From: Amanita rubescens
Taxonomy: Eukaryota; Basidiomycota; Agaricomycetes; Agaricales; Amanitaceae
Assembly (NCBI GenBank): GCA_015039365.1
Contig: WION01000401.1
Location: forward strand, 1-48,233
Reading direction: 5' to 3'
DNA length: 48,233 nt
Below, in pieces: positions 31,638 to 44,346 of this stretch; within the stretch, counting starts at the first letter, position 1; every line of letters begins with the position of its first letter. The notes beneath the pieces are model-generated. The model did no database searches. It was given only the letters and a program-made list of their open reading frames with translations, and was not told the DNA's origin. A program made the translations under genes and the position numbers.

Positions 31638-32245
31638 CCGTTGTCAGTCCAACGATGCCACTGATTACTGGCCTGGGTACCGTCGGATGTTTTTTCCCTG
31701 CCTTTACCCTTTGTGATAATGACCCGCAAAACAGGCACGTACCATTCTTTCTTCCGTCAGTACCTTCAATAATATCAACCACCATTCTTCGTTTTGATGC
31801 CATACTGGTGCATTGGTTAGGATAATGGAGTTGAGCTGCCATATGTCAAGTTTTACGACTACAAACAGCTGGTGCGTGAGTCTTTTCAGTTGCAACGCTG
31901 AAGTTCTGATTGTGCTACTCAATAAAGATCGTCGGCATTGCTGATGGATCCTCCCTCATCATTTACAAGCAAAGTAGGGAAGACTGGCCGCGCTTGCCAA
32001 GGCATGTTACGTGAATCTCCACTCAAACGTGAATAAGTATCCGACCATAGGGTGCACCTGAGGCATGGAGAGGATGCTATGTCGATCCAAAGCGATATCT
32101 ACAACCTGGGCATGACTGGCATTGAACAGGTCAATTTCAGGATTAACAAGAAGCAAGTTAACTGGCTACCCAACGACGCAGGGGACGAGTGTGCCGTCAA
32201 GCGTGGATTCGATGATAATCGGGATATACTGTACGCTAAGAGTGT
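31638..32245 (+). pseudogene. Relic of an MLKL-like gene
   Basis: Fragments of five or six MLKL-like exons are recognisable in the right order. First comes bundle exon 1 (PLITGLGTVG and DPQNR, followed by gcacgt as in the GC-donor copies). Then the ALV...exon near 31812 and the IVGIADG exon near 31928. Then an APE/DIYNLGM exon near 32050-32128, and finally an NKKQVNWLPND...KRGFDDN exon near 32140-32230. The rest of the bundle, the brace, the ATP-site exon and the HGN and DFA exons are deleted or unrecognisable, and frames are broken. It lies downstream of gene C on the same strand. Confidence 0.7.
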
Positions 32246-32290
32246 CAATACTACTGTAGCCCACACTGCCTCCCTCACTTTCGCCAACAA

Positions 32291-34396
32291 TCAGAGAAAT
32301 TGTCCTTTCACAGATTCCCAAGCCCGTTGTTTCGCGATTAATCTCATCTTATTATCCTTATTCCACAGATTATCAAGCGTCTGTATCAAAGACTTGACTT
32401 TCTTGTAATTAGGATATTCCTTCCACCACTGGACAACTTCATCGTTTACATCGGGACTTGCAAATACAGAGGTAATCTGCAAGACGTGTTCGAGTGCTGG
32501 TGCCTGAGCATCCTTGGCAAGCTGTTCTTGTATCTTTTGGCATGTATTGAACATGGCCTCTGTAAGTCTATCCTTCATGGGGCCCGGGAGCTTTTTGCCC
32601 TCACACTTATTGAGTGATATGTGTGCCAATGTGGACACAAGCAAGGTGAACATTTCATCTATGTCCTTCAGCTCAAGGTCACTGCCCCTGTCCATAAGGC
32701 GACCAATGCATGTAAAGGCTTGGTATATGATATCATGTGGGACTAAGTAATGTCAAGACTACATTTCATTCAGAAGATTTTGGGTATGAATCACTCACTT
32801 TCAAGCACCTTTTTGATATGTTTAAGTGAGACTGGAGGCAAGAATTGAACAAGAGCACCCTTGTCTGGGGCTCTACCATCCCTGAGAGTGAGGGCAGTAT
32901 TATTGATTCGAATGGCAAGTTCCAAGTGACTCTTGATTGCCTCTGGACTAATGCGAGTGGCTGGATCAGGAAGGTATCTCAAGCTAAGCATGTCCAGTGA
33001 ATCCTTAGCTTTCTCAATGGATAGCCTATTAGATGTAAGATAGATTTGATGATGTTGCTTGTCGAAGACTTGCTCAAGTGGGGTTGGCTCCAACCTCTTT
33101 TCCTCCAAAGCTGCATTCTGACCCATGCATTGTAAAGCATGATAAAATGCAGGTGATCCAGGCACCATTTTCACAATGTTTTTCAGCCCATTGATGAAAT
33201 CACCATTGGACTCTGGGGACCAGTCACCAAGCTTCTGGCACTCTTCTCTTTGGCATGCCCTTCTGTGATACCAGTGTCTGTCAAAACCATACCAAGATGT
33301 GAATTCCAAAGCTTGTTTTCCACGTTCAAGACGACGTCTGACAAATTGTCAGCTCTATGATTATATCTTATATAGGTTTGTTACTGACCTCCGCTCCATC
33401 CAAGTTATATCATGGTGATTTATTGCATCAGGATTTAGGGGCATGATATGTGAAAGGAGTTTAGACAGGTGAAAACAAAGTTGGCAGAATGCCCATGCTT
33501 GAGGAGACTTGTAAGGACATTGTGGTATGTGAAGGTGATCACTGGGATGGAGTAGAAATTGAAGAGCAGGGGAAACAGTTGTTGCAGCAAGGAATAAGAA
33601 TGCTATGCCACAAAAGATAGAGATCACAGTTGCAACTGTTTTTGCACCATTGAGGTGCCAAAGAAAATCCAAGAGGCCAATAAAGAACAACAGAAGTGCC
33701 AGCTGTAGGAAGATGGATACCAAAGAGAGTATGGCAGGCACCTGCCACTTCTCCAAGCCCTCCCTGCGGATCTGGCGCATGGCAAAGGTCTCCATGTGCG
33801 GAAGACCAGTAATTTCATGCCGATATTCATGCAGCCATTGCATGCACAGCAAGCCAACTATGGCTGTCATCAAGGAAACTGACAGACTGAGGAACCATAG
33901 GATATTGACTCGGATGGCATAAGGTGGAGGAGTGAAATCTTGCAATCCTGACACTATTGACAAGAGTTGCTGCTGCTCTGTGGATGAAGAGCTGCCAATA
34001 ACTTGCTGTTGGGCCATTATTGCAAGCAACTGTGCTGTGACCAAATTAGAGTTTGCCAACAACAACGGATAGGCTTGAGTGGTAAAGCCTGTCACTACGG
34101 CAGAGAAAAGACCAGCCTATGTTAGCAGTTAGTGATACATTAACGTACTGATGCCATTGATAATATATGCTTACGAAGATTAGCATATTTTTTACATCAT
34201 CCTTCCATCCTTCATATCGGCTTTCATCTGTCTTCTGCGCTAATTCATCGCACACTTCCCAAGACTTTTCATTATCTGGCCGGAGGGAATATATAGCTGG
34301 CGCTTCACTGAGCCAAGGACCCGGATCCCCTTCAACATCGGTTCCAACGGCATGGTCCATCGTATCCAAGGGTGAGATGTGCGACATGGCAGGCAA
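32291..34396 (-). CDS. DUF6535-type multi-spanning membrane protein
   Basis: Four exons. Exon 1 starts MPAMSHISPLD (34396; a second Met is at 34387) and holds the family signature with Trp/Tyr/Asp spacing (ESRYEGWKDDVKNMLIF). Exon 2 begins AGLFSAVVTGF and carries the hydrophobic segments, about four in all: the AGLFSAVVTGF...YPLLLA segment, WFLSLSVSLMTAIVGLLCM, ILSLVSIFLQLALLLFFIG and IFCGIAFLFLAATTV. Exons 3 and 4 form a long soluble C-terminal part (RRRLERGKQALEFTSWYGFD..., then MDRGSDLELKDIDEMF...), rich in helices, ending VKGQFL with stop at 32291-32293. DUF6535 proteins are abundant and lineage-expanded in Agaricomycetes; their function is unknown to me. The frame is intact. Its third-position composition and longer exons differ from the neighbouring kinase genes, consistent with an unrelated gene inside the cluster. 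Confidence 0.82.
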
Positions 34397-35425
34397 GGAA
34401 TGCGTGATGCGTGATGCATTGATGCGCGTGACGCTCTACATCCCCCGAAGTTGACGCTCATTGTGCTGTACTCCTTCCTGCCAGGCTACCATGCTGATAA
34501 CAAAGGCCTATGTCATTCATAAATCTGACGTTCGCTGCCTGCAGTGGTCCGGCGAGCAATTCCTCTGTCCCCATTTATTTCGCGCCCGCTTCGCACTTGG
34601 CACTTTCATTATCAAACCGACCTCATAGTCTCGGCTGGCCGCTGGCTCCTGGCTTATCTGACCGTTCGAAAAACGTTGCAAATCGTAAAATGGCCCGTTC
34701 CTGCACCCCACTGATGCCCGGGATTTTCCCTTCATAACACTTGTGGAAGAAACATGTCACCGTCCTCTACCTTCTCACAGCAATCCAATCAACGGAAGTA
34801 CTCGTTCGGCCCAAGTTTGTGAACTCCGTCCTCGGCGTGGCGGCATCTAGATATGCGGCATCTGCATTGGTCGATGCATTGGTTTGGGGACCAGGCCAAT
34901 TTGAATGATGAATTTACACGTAGGGTGGACAGACGTCTGGAAAAGTAAAGTGGCAATGTTCGTAAGCTTTTCTTGGTATTAGATGACACGTATACTGATA
35001 TCGTTGCAGCGCCCCTCTCAGCCAAGCTTTCTGCATTGAACCGATCTGCACCGTTTTTGTCGAGATGCGCACTCGCTTAAAACTCTGTGAGTGAGCATGA
35101 CCGAAGGTCCCAGTGAGTTTACTGTAAATCAGATTGTCATTATGTTGACTATACCTTAGCTTCCTATTAACCCGTCTACACCTGAAATGATTCAACATAT
35201 GCTAACGCAAGGAATTATCGTCTGCAACGCTCGTCTTGCAAAGTATCAAGCATTACAAATGCAACGTACCATCACTCTTATTCCCTGAACATTTGTTTGT
35301 CATGAATTCGATTATTCGCAAGTAGCGTGGTATCAATGGACTCTTTCCGTCTCAACCTTGCATGCAAATTCAACGGGGCACATAATCAGGTGCGTACGAC
35401 GCAGCGTTTTACTCGTGATTGCATG
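34397..35425. other. Intergenic, no gene recognised
   Basis: Upstream region of the DUF6535 gene followed by short ORFs without motifs on both strands. Confidence 0.4.
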
Positions 35426-35429
35426 ATAC

Positions 35430-35585
35430 AACCTCATGAAGGCAAGTGGCCGGCGTCTACTGGTCGCTTCAAACACGTACGCATCGATCCTCTCACGGTG
35501 CAATCAAGCATTTTAATTTGTTGACAGGAGCACTGCACGCTGCCCAGCTTGGAGATGTAAGAACCTGTGTACTTCTCCCTTGCAG
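35430..35585 (+). pseudogene. Relic of an MLKL-5-like gene: promoter segment plus bundle exon 2
   Basis: GCAAGTGGCCGGCGTCTAC at 35442-35460 is identical to the upstream region of MLKL-5. About 65 nt further, ggagatgtaagaacctgtgt (35551-35570) matches the MLKL-5 exon that encodes ARYLAQRCKDMCTSL. The ATG exon that should lie between them is deleted and no further exon is found downstream. Confidence 0.6.
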
Positions 35586-35589
35586 GCCG

Positions 35590-36059
35590 ATATCATCTGG
35601 GGGAGTCGCTATTGAGCGTCCGTACAGTTGGCGCTCACTGCGTTGTAAAGCCGACTTGGTCCGTACACGTCCGTTGGGGTCTCGTCACCTGTGCCAAACA
35701 GGTCGGGGCGCAAAGAACCGACTGTCGCACGGAACCTGAGTCACTGTCCCGCGCTATCGAATCGAGTTGTTCCATTCTCGAGAGCCGTTGCCCGTGTACG
35801 ACTCTTCAAGGTCAAATTGCGCCCGCGCCATAGGCTCCTCGTGGGAGACAAACGAACTGTCATACCACCTGATCACGAGACTGTTTCGGAGGTCGATACG
35901 GACTATGCAATTACCGTCGTGAGCGAAGGTGCTCAAGCGAGTATGCGAGGGGAAGGTTAGCGGTAACCGAATTAGCTCAGGCTAGCCGAAGTCTGACAGA
36001 ATTCTATTGCTCTCTCTCGACTAGTATCAATCATACAAACTCAATTGGTACCTTAAGTA
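35590..36059. other. Intergenic before the 3' end of gene B
   Basis: Short ORFs only; nothing recognised. Confidence 0.4.
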
Positions 36060-37995
36060 TCACAATACATTCGAGAGTTCCGGTATTAGCTCATCTATCG
36101 AAGGTCTGCCCTCCGGATCCCTCCACCAACATCGACAAAGAAGGTCCCACATCTTGTCATCCAGCCCATGCTTGGTAACAAGCAGATCTCCCGGGCGATC
36201 AGGTAGCGCACCCACTACCTTTTTATTGAGCACTTGCAATGTTTTTCGATTAGCATATGGTTTATCATGTGTGAACAACTAAGCAAAATCAGCGCCCCAA
36301 TGTCACGCACAAGACTAAGCTGGACAAACCTGCAAGATTGTCATGCCAAAGCTGTAGATATCGCCCTTGCACGATACCGTAGCTTGTTCTTCAAACATCT
36401 CTGGTGCACTCCATCTACAACTATCCGACACGCCACTGGTTTGGGTGATCAAGTTCCCGTCAAGCTACAACAGCAGGGTTTAGCGATACATCTGAACGTA
36501 GATTTAACGTAACTTGCCTTGGCGAGCGCAAAGTCCGTGATCAGCGGTTGGCCCTCGTCTCCAATAAGTACATTTTCCTTGCCAAGATATTAGTCTGTTG
36601 CGTACGTGATTGTAATGAATGGCAGACACGAACAGCTCTCAAATTTCCATGGATAATAGGGGGATCCATACAGTGTAGAACTTTTATTCCTTCAGCAATC
36701 CCGATGATCTACGATAGCATAATCAAGATTTGTGCATGAAGACAGGGCAAAGCAACACACCAGTTGTTTGTAGTCGAGAAACTCGTTTGCCTTGACATAT
36801 GCCAGCGCGTCACCATTTTTCATCCATGGGCTAACCAGAGCACTAGCGTGATGACAACATCAATGACAGTGCATCACATTGTCAAGGGTACTCACAGGCG
36901 AAGACCGTCAGGGGTAAAGAAACCATAAAACGGTATAATATGCTTTCCATGGTCCTTTTCTTGCGCCGTTGCCCATAGTTCAACCTCCCGCCTAACTCTC
37001 TGAACACCCGTTAGTGACAGCGATGGTTCGGCGTTAGGGAGACGTGCCTTTATACTCTTTTTATCTCCAGCATTGACCGAGTGGATGACCTTGATTCTCA
37101 CGTCCTGACTGTGGAGGTATCGTCCCTTGTACATATCGGCGTTCTGGCCACTCGGGGTGGCTTCACCCGACCACTCGACCATTCCATCCAGCTGGCAGTC
37201 AGGTGGAAGTTGATTGGACAACTGAAGCAGATCGTATAAATTCTTTGCCATACGCTTTTGCTCCTCTTCTGACACGATCCCATGCCCTGCTAAGCCCTGG
37301 TCCATTGTTAACTAGGCCAGGCCCCTGGGTATGGATAACGCACTCTTTGCATCATCGTTGATAGGGCCTTTATATCATCGCGACACTCTGTAAGATTACT
37401 TTCTACAACGCGTTGTTTGAACCCTACAGCAGAAAGCTGTCTCATGATATCTTTGTGGTCAGCATCCAGGCTCTCTTCGAGATTTCTCTGCCACTTTTCG
37501 TCTTCCTTTTGGTGTACTGGGTCTTCTATATGTAACGCAGTCTGGCAGACCGTCGTCAAGGAAACGGGTCATTAAAACCGAGGGTGCTTACGGTGAAGAC
37601 AGCCAAGCAATCAGATATACCGTCATCGCAGTCCTTGAACTCTGCCTCGAAATCGCTTTGATGCACTATCATAAAGAACCAACTTTTGTCCGACCACTTC
37701 TGCATGGTATCCTTGACTTGTGAGAGACATCTACACGTCATCAGCGGAGTCTTATCATTGAAGAACTAACAACCGACTTTAATATCTTATCCCTGTATTG
37801 AACCGTTTGCTGTGGAAGAGGTAGCTGCTCAAACTGCTCCAAAGACATGCACAGTTGCCCACATCTCTCAGTCAAGCAGCGAACGGTATTCCTGTCAACG
37901 GATTAGAAATAACTAAAGTGTGAAAAATAAGACGTGCTTGTTTTGAGGGAGGCTGTCGCATAGGGTAATTATGGCGGACAGAAGATCTTGAACAG
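36060..37995 (-). other. MLKL-like module 6 inside gene B
   Basis: Region of gene B corresponding to a full MLKL-like protein: bundle (PGLDAVQDLLSAIITLCD, CLTERCGQLCMSL, LSQVKDTMQKWSDKSW), brace (PVHQKEDEKWQRNLEESL, ending ALSTMMQRV), and pseudokinase (VRIKVIHSV, PIIHGNLRAV, ITDFALAK, SCRWSAPEMF, DRPGDLLVTKHGLDDKMW). No ATG occurs between the kinase-2 end and the first helix except the Met of RPTMEQ within kinase 2. The module therefore cannot start independently with a complete bundle, in contrast to MLKL-1, 2, 3 and 5. If annotated as a separate gene it would lack a plausible start. Confidence 0.75.
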
Positions 37996-40900
37996 CATCT
38001 AGGCCTGGAATTGTCGTTGAGTTCGCTTTTAAGTCGTTTGGCCGCTCCGTAAGGGTGGCAGGCGAAGTCAACTTCGTAATTATTTGTTCCATCGTTGGAC
38101 GATTAGAAGGAATCGATTTCCAACAGCTTTGAATGGCATCCCATGTATTGTCTTCCATTTTTGGACTTTCCAATCGATTTGGACGTTTTCCATTTATGAC
38201 GAGTCGCATGATTCGAAAGTCGCTGGTTCCATGAAAAGGAACAGCACCAAAGAATATCTATGTTAGTAGGTCACAAGTTGCTCGTAATTCAAGGAAAACC
38301 TGAAGCGCACCGCATAATAAAGACAACCGAATGCATAAACGTCGGTTGCCATTGTTTTGCCTCTATGATGGTCTTCGTGACCTTTATAGCATCCTACGCA
38401 CTCAGGCAGGCCGCACTTGATGCATATACCAAATAATTCGGGCGCGGCGAAACTTAAAGAAAATACTGCTGTAGATCGGGAAACAGCAGCTTCAGAAGGT
38501 CGACCTAATCCAAAACCAGAGATTTGGCAATGGAGATCAGCGTCAACGAGGACGTTTCCCTGAAAGGAAATGGGATGATCTGACTGGGAATCTATCAAAA
38601 TACTTACTCCATGTAAGTCACCATGCACAATCCCTTCCGAGTGAATGTACCGGATGCCCTCAGCTACCTCTAACATCTAATAGATACTAGCGTCATTATC
38701 GGACTCTCCTGATGACTACTGCAGCAATCTTACCAGCCTATATATATCAGCTACAGTGGGTAACCAGTTGTTTCTCCAATCTCCTAATGTTCCATTTTTC
38801 ATGAAAGGTGATACGAGGAACAGCTGTGGTCTATCCTCAAATATACCCACTAGAGGGAGGATAAAACGGTGTTCCAGTGATCGCCATACAAGCGCTTGCC
38901 GACAAAAATCTTGTCTGATCGAATTCTTACAAAATAAATTAGTACTATGACGAGAAGACAAACGCGAAACGAGCTAACATCATTACGGCCTTTGTCCACC
39001 ACCTTAAGCGCTACTTGCTGCCCTCTGTATTCGCCTCTGAAAACACGTCCAAAGCCTCCCAGGCCAATTGCTCCAAGATAAGGCTCAGCTTTAACATCGG
39101 TAATAAATAGAGACTTTGGTAAGACACTGGTCATAGATATCAGCCTGAACATCAACTTTCTGGCTTTGCGATTTGCATCAGGGAAGCCTGAATCGACCAG
39201 GCTACAATTGCGGAGTAACTAGATGAAGGAAAAGATAGTGCACAACCGCAAATATGACTCATGCAAACTTCGACGTACTTGGAGGATGAAATCAAGCAAT
39301 AACTGAACGTCTGATGTAATTCTGAGTTGGGAGGTAATACTATCAAATTCAGGTAGATCCAAGAGTTTACGCATACAATCAATGGTATGCGGGTTAACCA
39401 TTGATTCGCCGAGCGCCTTTAGCTAATAACTATTAGCAGCAGTATATCGATGACCTGGAAGAAGTACATACCTCAATTATGAGGGTGGTAAGTAATGATG
39501 CAGGGCGAGTCATATGGCTCGTCACAATTTCATCCATTGATGGACGTCCAGATGGATTATGGGACCAACATTGCTGTACAAGGTTCCAAGTGTCATCGTC
39601 CATTTTTGGACTGTCCAGACGACTTGGTCTTTTCCCATTAAGGATGTACGGGATGATTCGATATAGGGTTTCCCCTTGAAAAGGCATGGTGCCAAAGAAT
39701 ACCTAGACAAGTCATCATTAAGCACGTCAAGTGAGTCGGAGGCTTACCGTATAATAAATACATCCGAATGCATATACGTCTGTTTGTGTCGTTTTTCCCT
39801 TGTTTTCCCCGGGACATCCCGATCCGTCGCACTGGGTCTGGTAGCATAGGGTGCACATGCCTACCAACTCCGGGGCGGCATAGTTAACTGAAATTGCCGC
39901 TATGGATGGCGACAGAGTGGATTCAATATGTCGGGTTAATCCAAAATCAGTAATTCGGCAATGGAACTCAGAATCGAGAAGGACATCTGCCTGGAGGACG
40001 AAGGTAGGACCGGTCAGGAAACTATGACATCAGAATACTTACTGCACTCAAATCCCCATGTACAATACCTTGCGAGTGAATATACTGAAGCCCCAATGCT
40101 ACCTCGAACATCTGAAACCTATCAGCGAATCTATTCTGTTACCTTCACAGAAATCTTACTATTCTGCGTATTTCGATTTCGCCAGGCCAATGGTTCTGCC
40201 TCCATTGAAACAATGTCCCGTTTGTCATGTATGGTGATACGAGGAACAGGTGTGACTTCGTTTCATATATCCCCAAGAGAGGAAGAATAAATTTGTGTGA
40301 GAGTGACCACCATGCGAGGGCTTCTCGACAAAAATCTGTTCGAAGTGAATCCTTTACAAACTGATCAGCGTCAGAAAAGTAAAGACTATCAGCACTGACT
40401 TCGATATTGCGAGCTTTGTACAATACTTTCAGCGCGACCGGCTGTCCTCTGTGTTCGCCTTGGAAAACACTACCAAAGCCACCCACACCGATGGTACTAA
40501 GATCAGTCTTGACATCACTGATAAATAGAGTTTTCGGCAAGACATTCTTCTTAGACAATTTGTCCAACAACCTCCTGGCCTTACTGTTCGCGTCTTCAAT
40601 GCCACGATCCTTCAGGCTACCGTTGCGAAGTACCTAATTTTCGGGAAAGAATATTAAGGGATAAACAAGTCAATTAAAACTACGCACACAGAGGGTGAAG
40701 TCAAGAAATAGCGCAACGTCAGAAGCAGTTTCTAATGCTGAAACAACGGAGAGACGGGATAGGTCTGACTCTGACAATTTGATCATAAAATCAATGGTAA
40801 TATGATTAATTGCGTTCAACGGGGATGACTAGCAGTTTTCAATAGTTAGCGGTAATCTCTTGATGCGCGAGATATTCACACCTCTACTCTGAGTATCGTG

Positions 40901-42913
40901 AGTAATGATGGAAGAGGAGGTCTCGTTTGAAAGAATTGCACATCTTTCTCCGTGATCTGCCGTGAAATGTGTCTAATCAGCGATGAGTTGATGCCAAGCT
41001 ATAAATTTCACACCTCATTCTCCTTCAACAAAGCATTTACCTTACTCATCATCGTATTACTCGCGGGCGAAGGTTGATCTCTAACAATTGCGGTTATTGT
41101 GTTGTGAACCATTTCCATCCGTTCCGAGCAAACGAACTCGTAGACAATTTCATTTACACTGTCTGGTGTTACCTTTCCTTTAAATCGAAGGAAAATCTGG
41201 AAGACCGCTTGAAGGATCAATATGAGGTCCACTAAATATCTCATAATATACTCTGATCTATTGAGAAGCTCAAAACATCTGCTCGAATGACAAGCTACAG
41301 ATGCTCACCGCCCTTGATTGGCATTTTTTGTCCATCCGCCCCCTACACCAGATGCCACTGTTAACTCAAGTTGCCTTGTAAACAACATTAGCTGAACCCG
41401 CACATCTACATGACCTCAGGATCACCTACGTTGTACTGATATCGGTTCCATTTCTATCGGGATCCTCAACGATGGACATCATTCGGCAACGGAATGCGTC
41501 GCTAAGAAGAAACTAAGAAAATGTGATGATCAAAGAGACGTTCGAGATACACTGTTTTGCACACCTCGTCCAAACTCCAGATGGTAGCAATCTCTTTGTG
41601 TATTGCACGAACGCGCTTGTCAAGGGTAATATCGAAGAAATGCTTGTCAGATGTTATTGCATTCCATGCTATGAATTTCAGTAAGAATGGATGAGCATAG
41701 GAGAGAGCTACGGCAGCTGTACTTACTTTTTCCCCCTATTCTGATATACGATAAATACGATATTCTTAGTACTTTATTCTATATAAAGAGCTTACTTTAT
41801 CGATGAGGCAACCTTGGCCTGTATATCGACACGTTGCGCCGCAGCTAGAGCGACTTGGGCGGTATACGATATATCTTCAGGTAATGTTGCTTGTCGATCG
41901 TTCTTGCTATTCGCATTGAAAATACTTCTCATGGTGATGTTGACCAGCCGCTGTAAAGTTTCAGGCTGCGATACTACGCAGGCAATCAACACAAACTAAG
42001 TGACACTAAAGATAGACTTACTCGCAACGAACGTGTAGGGTATCCCGCCTGAGCCACTCTTGATCGAGGCTTCAAATTTTTGACCATATCTTTTCTGAAA
42101 TTCTTTTTCGGCGAATTCCTGGATACTCTCGCCATTCTGTCTGCCTTGCTTAGCCATCTGCGACACGAAAAGATCAAATTTGGTAAACACGACAATTATC
42201 GGCACTGTTGTGATCATAACTCTGATTTTGGGAACAGCGATTGGTGTACTTACCATGTTTTTGAATCATCTTGAAAATTCCTTTGTCCAATATTAGGTCA
42301 TCCGAGGGAGGGGTAGCGATGCAGATCCTGCAAAGTAACATGAATCGGACTGATGGTTTCGAATCATTTACGAAGTTACCAAATAGCATGAAGCCTCTCA
42401 GCAACCGGCTTCTTCTGATTCCGCCATGCGACAAAATTCTTCAAGATACCGAATTCCTCCCCACTTCGTAGTACATCATCATGAGAATAGTGTACAGCTA
42501 GACGTTCGTTAAATTGCGATGTGATTTCTTGATTGATATCGGTAGTTCCTCTTTGGACGTCCTACATGTCGTTCAGCAATTGAAGCCTGATAAGCAAATC
42601 GGGAAGTATACTCCAAGAGAAGGCTCGAATATGGCTTCGATAAGCGACATTTTCCCTGATCCACGCTGAAACGACATCCATCAAGATAATACATTCGGCG
42701 GGAACGACAACAATTCTTACTGGACCAATGACAAGAACTCTAAACCTGCAATACATTCAGCCCGATACTTACGATTGATTCAAAGTAATGTCACCTTGGG
42801 CACTCCTCAGCATTCGGATCAATTATACTAAGTTCAGGGGACGTCTTGGAGGAATGGAGAGACAACTTTCGGGAAACCAGAGAAGCCAAAGCTGACTTCC
42901 TGATGAAGTCCAT
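36060..42913 (-). CDS. Fusion protein: GTPase + tandem kinases + MLKL-like module (gene B)
   Basis: Start at 42913 (MDFIRKSALASLV). Exon 1 ends EECPR and joins FRVLVIGP and RGSGKMSLIEAIF, an intact P-loop (GPRGSGKMS); TKFD serves as G4. Then LAAAQRVDI helices and the LVDLILILQAVFQ region. Kinase 1 (40570-39433): GVGGFGSV, VALKVL, CREALAW, VHGDLSA, DFG; the catalytic-loop Asn is Asp (ADVLLD). Kinase 2 (39155-37990): GLGGFGRV, VALKVV, VHGDLHG, NVLVD, but DFG is GFG and alpha-C Glu is Gln. Where other kinases stop after RPT.., here RPTMEQIITKL runs on without a stop into TTIPGLDAVQDLL and LCDSLPQNK, the first bundle helix. A 46-nt GC-AG intron (37892-37937) then leads to the rest of an MLKL-like protein (HGN, DFA), stop 36060-36062. 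If that intron is not removed, the protein ends HVLFFTL at 37913. Very long for either family; transcript evidence would decide. Confidence 0.72.
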
Positions 42914-43692
42914 TTACGCCCGCACAGTTCTGCGTCACCGGAGTTGTGAATGCCAAATTGGTGAATGACTCCTTGAATAGGTTATTATGGTTGGCACGTG
43001 CCATGCACCACGCCCGAGTCGCTAACTAGTTGAGTACCAAATCATCCATCCAGGGCCATCCTGTTAAGCTCTAGCATTGCTCCCGACTGCGGATGCAACC
43101 CATGGGCGCTAGCTGAAAAACGGCGGAACTTCTATCCTTTATATTTCCTTCATGTGTACAACACTAGTTTGTGCCTGGCCGATCTTGCGTCCGACGAAGG
43201 TCAAACTTGCTTGTAGAGATGATGGAAAGGACGCTAAACCTCATCGATTTCCTGACGATATTCCCTACTGACCATCATGTTGATTTGGATGTCACTTTTG
43301 TTGACCGGCGCGGGGTGCTGGGCCCTGGCAGATATTTGTCGACATTAACAGAGAGAAAATAGGCAGCGATACATCAATAATGCTATAAAACCGCTTTTTC
43401 TGATAACTGATTATCATTGCAGAGGACAAAAGCATCATGAGATGTCAAAATAGAACGAAAGGGTTGTAAAAGGGTTGTGTCCGTCGTGCAAAACAAGGAA
43501 AATGGTAAGATACACATGATATATTCTTCTCCTATACTTAATCGTTTCATAGACAGTCGTGAAATTGATGTTAGCCATATATGTCTACTTGGGTGGAGGC
43601 GTGGGGGGGCCTAATGAGCGATAAGGGGAGTAAATTGCTGTCAGGGTACCGGGAAGCATGAATGAAAGCATCGCGCACCAAAAAGACCCGGT
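42914..43692. other. Intergenic upstream of gene B
   Basis: The presumed promoter region of gene B plus the 3' flank of the coiled-coil gene. A plus-strand ORF at 43171-43362 has no motif. Confidence 0.4.
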
Positions 43693-44346
43693 TTAGGTGG
43701 TGGGGACTGGGGAACTGCGGCCGCAACGGGAGTAGGCGCCAATAGCGGGTTTGCTATAGATAATCAACCAAGCAGGATTAACGACATCAGTTCCATCTAA
43801 GCCTCGCATGTCAAATGAACACGCACGTCGCCACTGGGCCCAAGCTGGTAATTCCTGTCGTGCTGGTGGAGGCGATGCGACGGAGACTGGTGCCGGTGCT
43901 GGTGCTAGTGACGGTGCGCCTGGGCCAGCGGTGATTGCTTTAGGTTTTCGTTTGTGAATGACCCGCCATCCTGGGCGGGCTTGAATGGGATCTTCTGGGG
44001 GTGGCGCAAGTGCAGGCGCAGGAGTGGCTACTGGGTCGGGAGGGCCTTCCACGGCCTTGAAATGCATCATCCGTAAGCGTCCACGGATGAGATGATAAAA
44101 TAGGGCGACACCGACCTTCAGATTACTAGGCCGCCAATCTGGGGAATACTCGCCACCCGCTCCATGTTTCGATTTGACGGCCATCAATTCCGCTATCTCG
44201 CTGGATAATGATTGAGGACGGAGGAAACATCACCCGTTCATTTTACGTACTATTGCAGGGCTCGTCGTTCATCTCTTAGTTTCCCTACTTCGGCTAGGAG
44301 TATACGGACTTCGCTTGCCAGGGCTTTGCTAAAGTCATTAATGTAC
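43693..44346 (-). CDS. Coiled-coil, proline-rich protein of unknown function (5' exon not found)
   Basis: The first exon seen (44346-44251, after a ctgtag acceptor) encodes a heptad-like helix, SKALASEVRILLAEVGKLR then DERRALQ. A 50-nt intron (44201-44250, gtacgt...ccag) keeps the frame into YEIAELMAVKSKHGAGGEY, SPDWRP, and then a Pro/Ala-rich part (PDPVATPAPALAPPPEDP) with RPGWRVIHKRKPKAI. It ends GRSSPVPTT, stop 43693-43695. A coiled coil followed by a disordered tail is all that can be seen; I recall similar uncharacterised proteins in Agaricomycetes. No start codon is visible in the first exon, so an upstream exon is missing or the gene is truncated. A decayed copy lies at 31265-31490. 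Confidence 0.65.
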
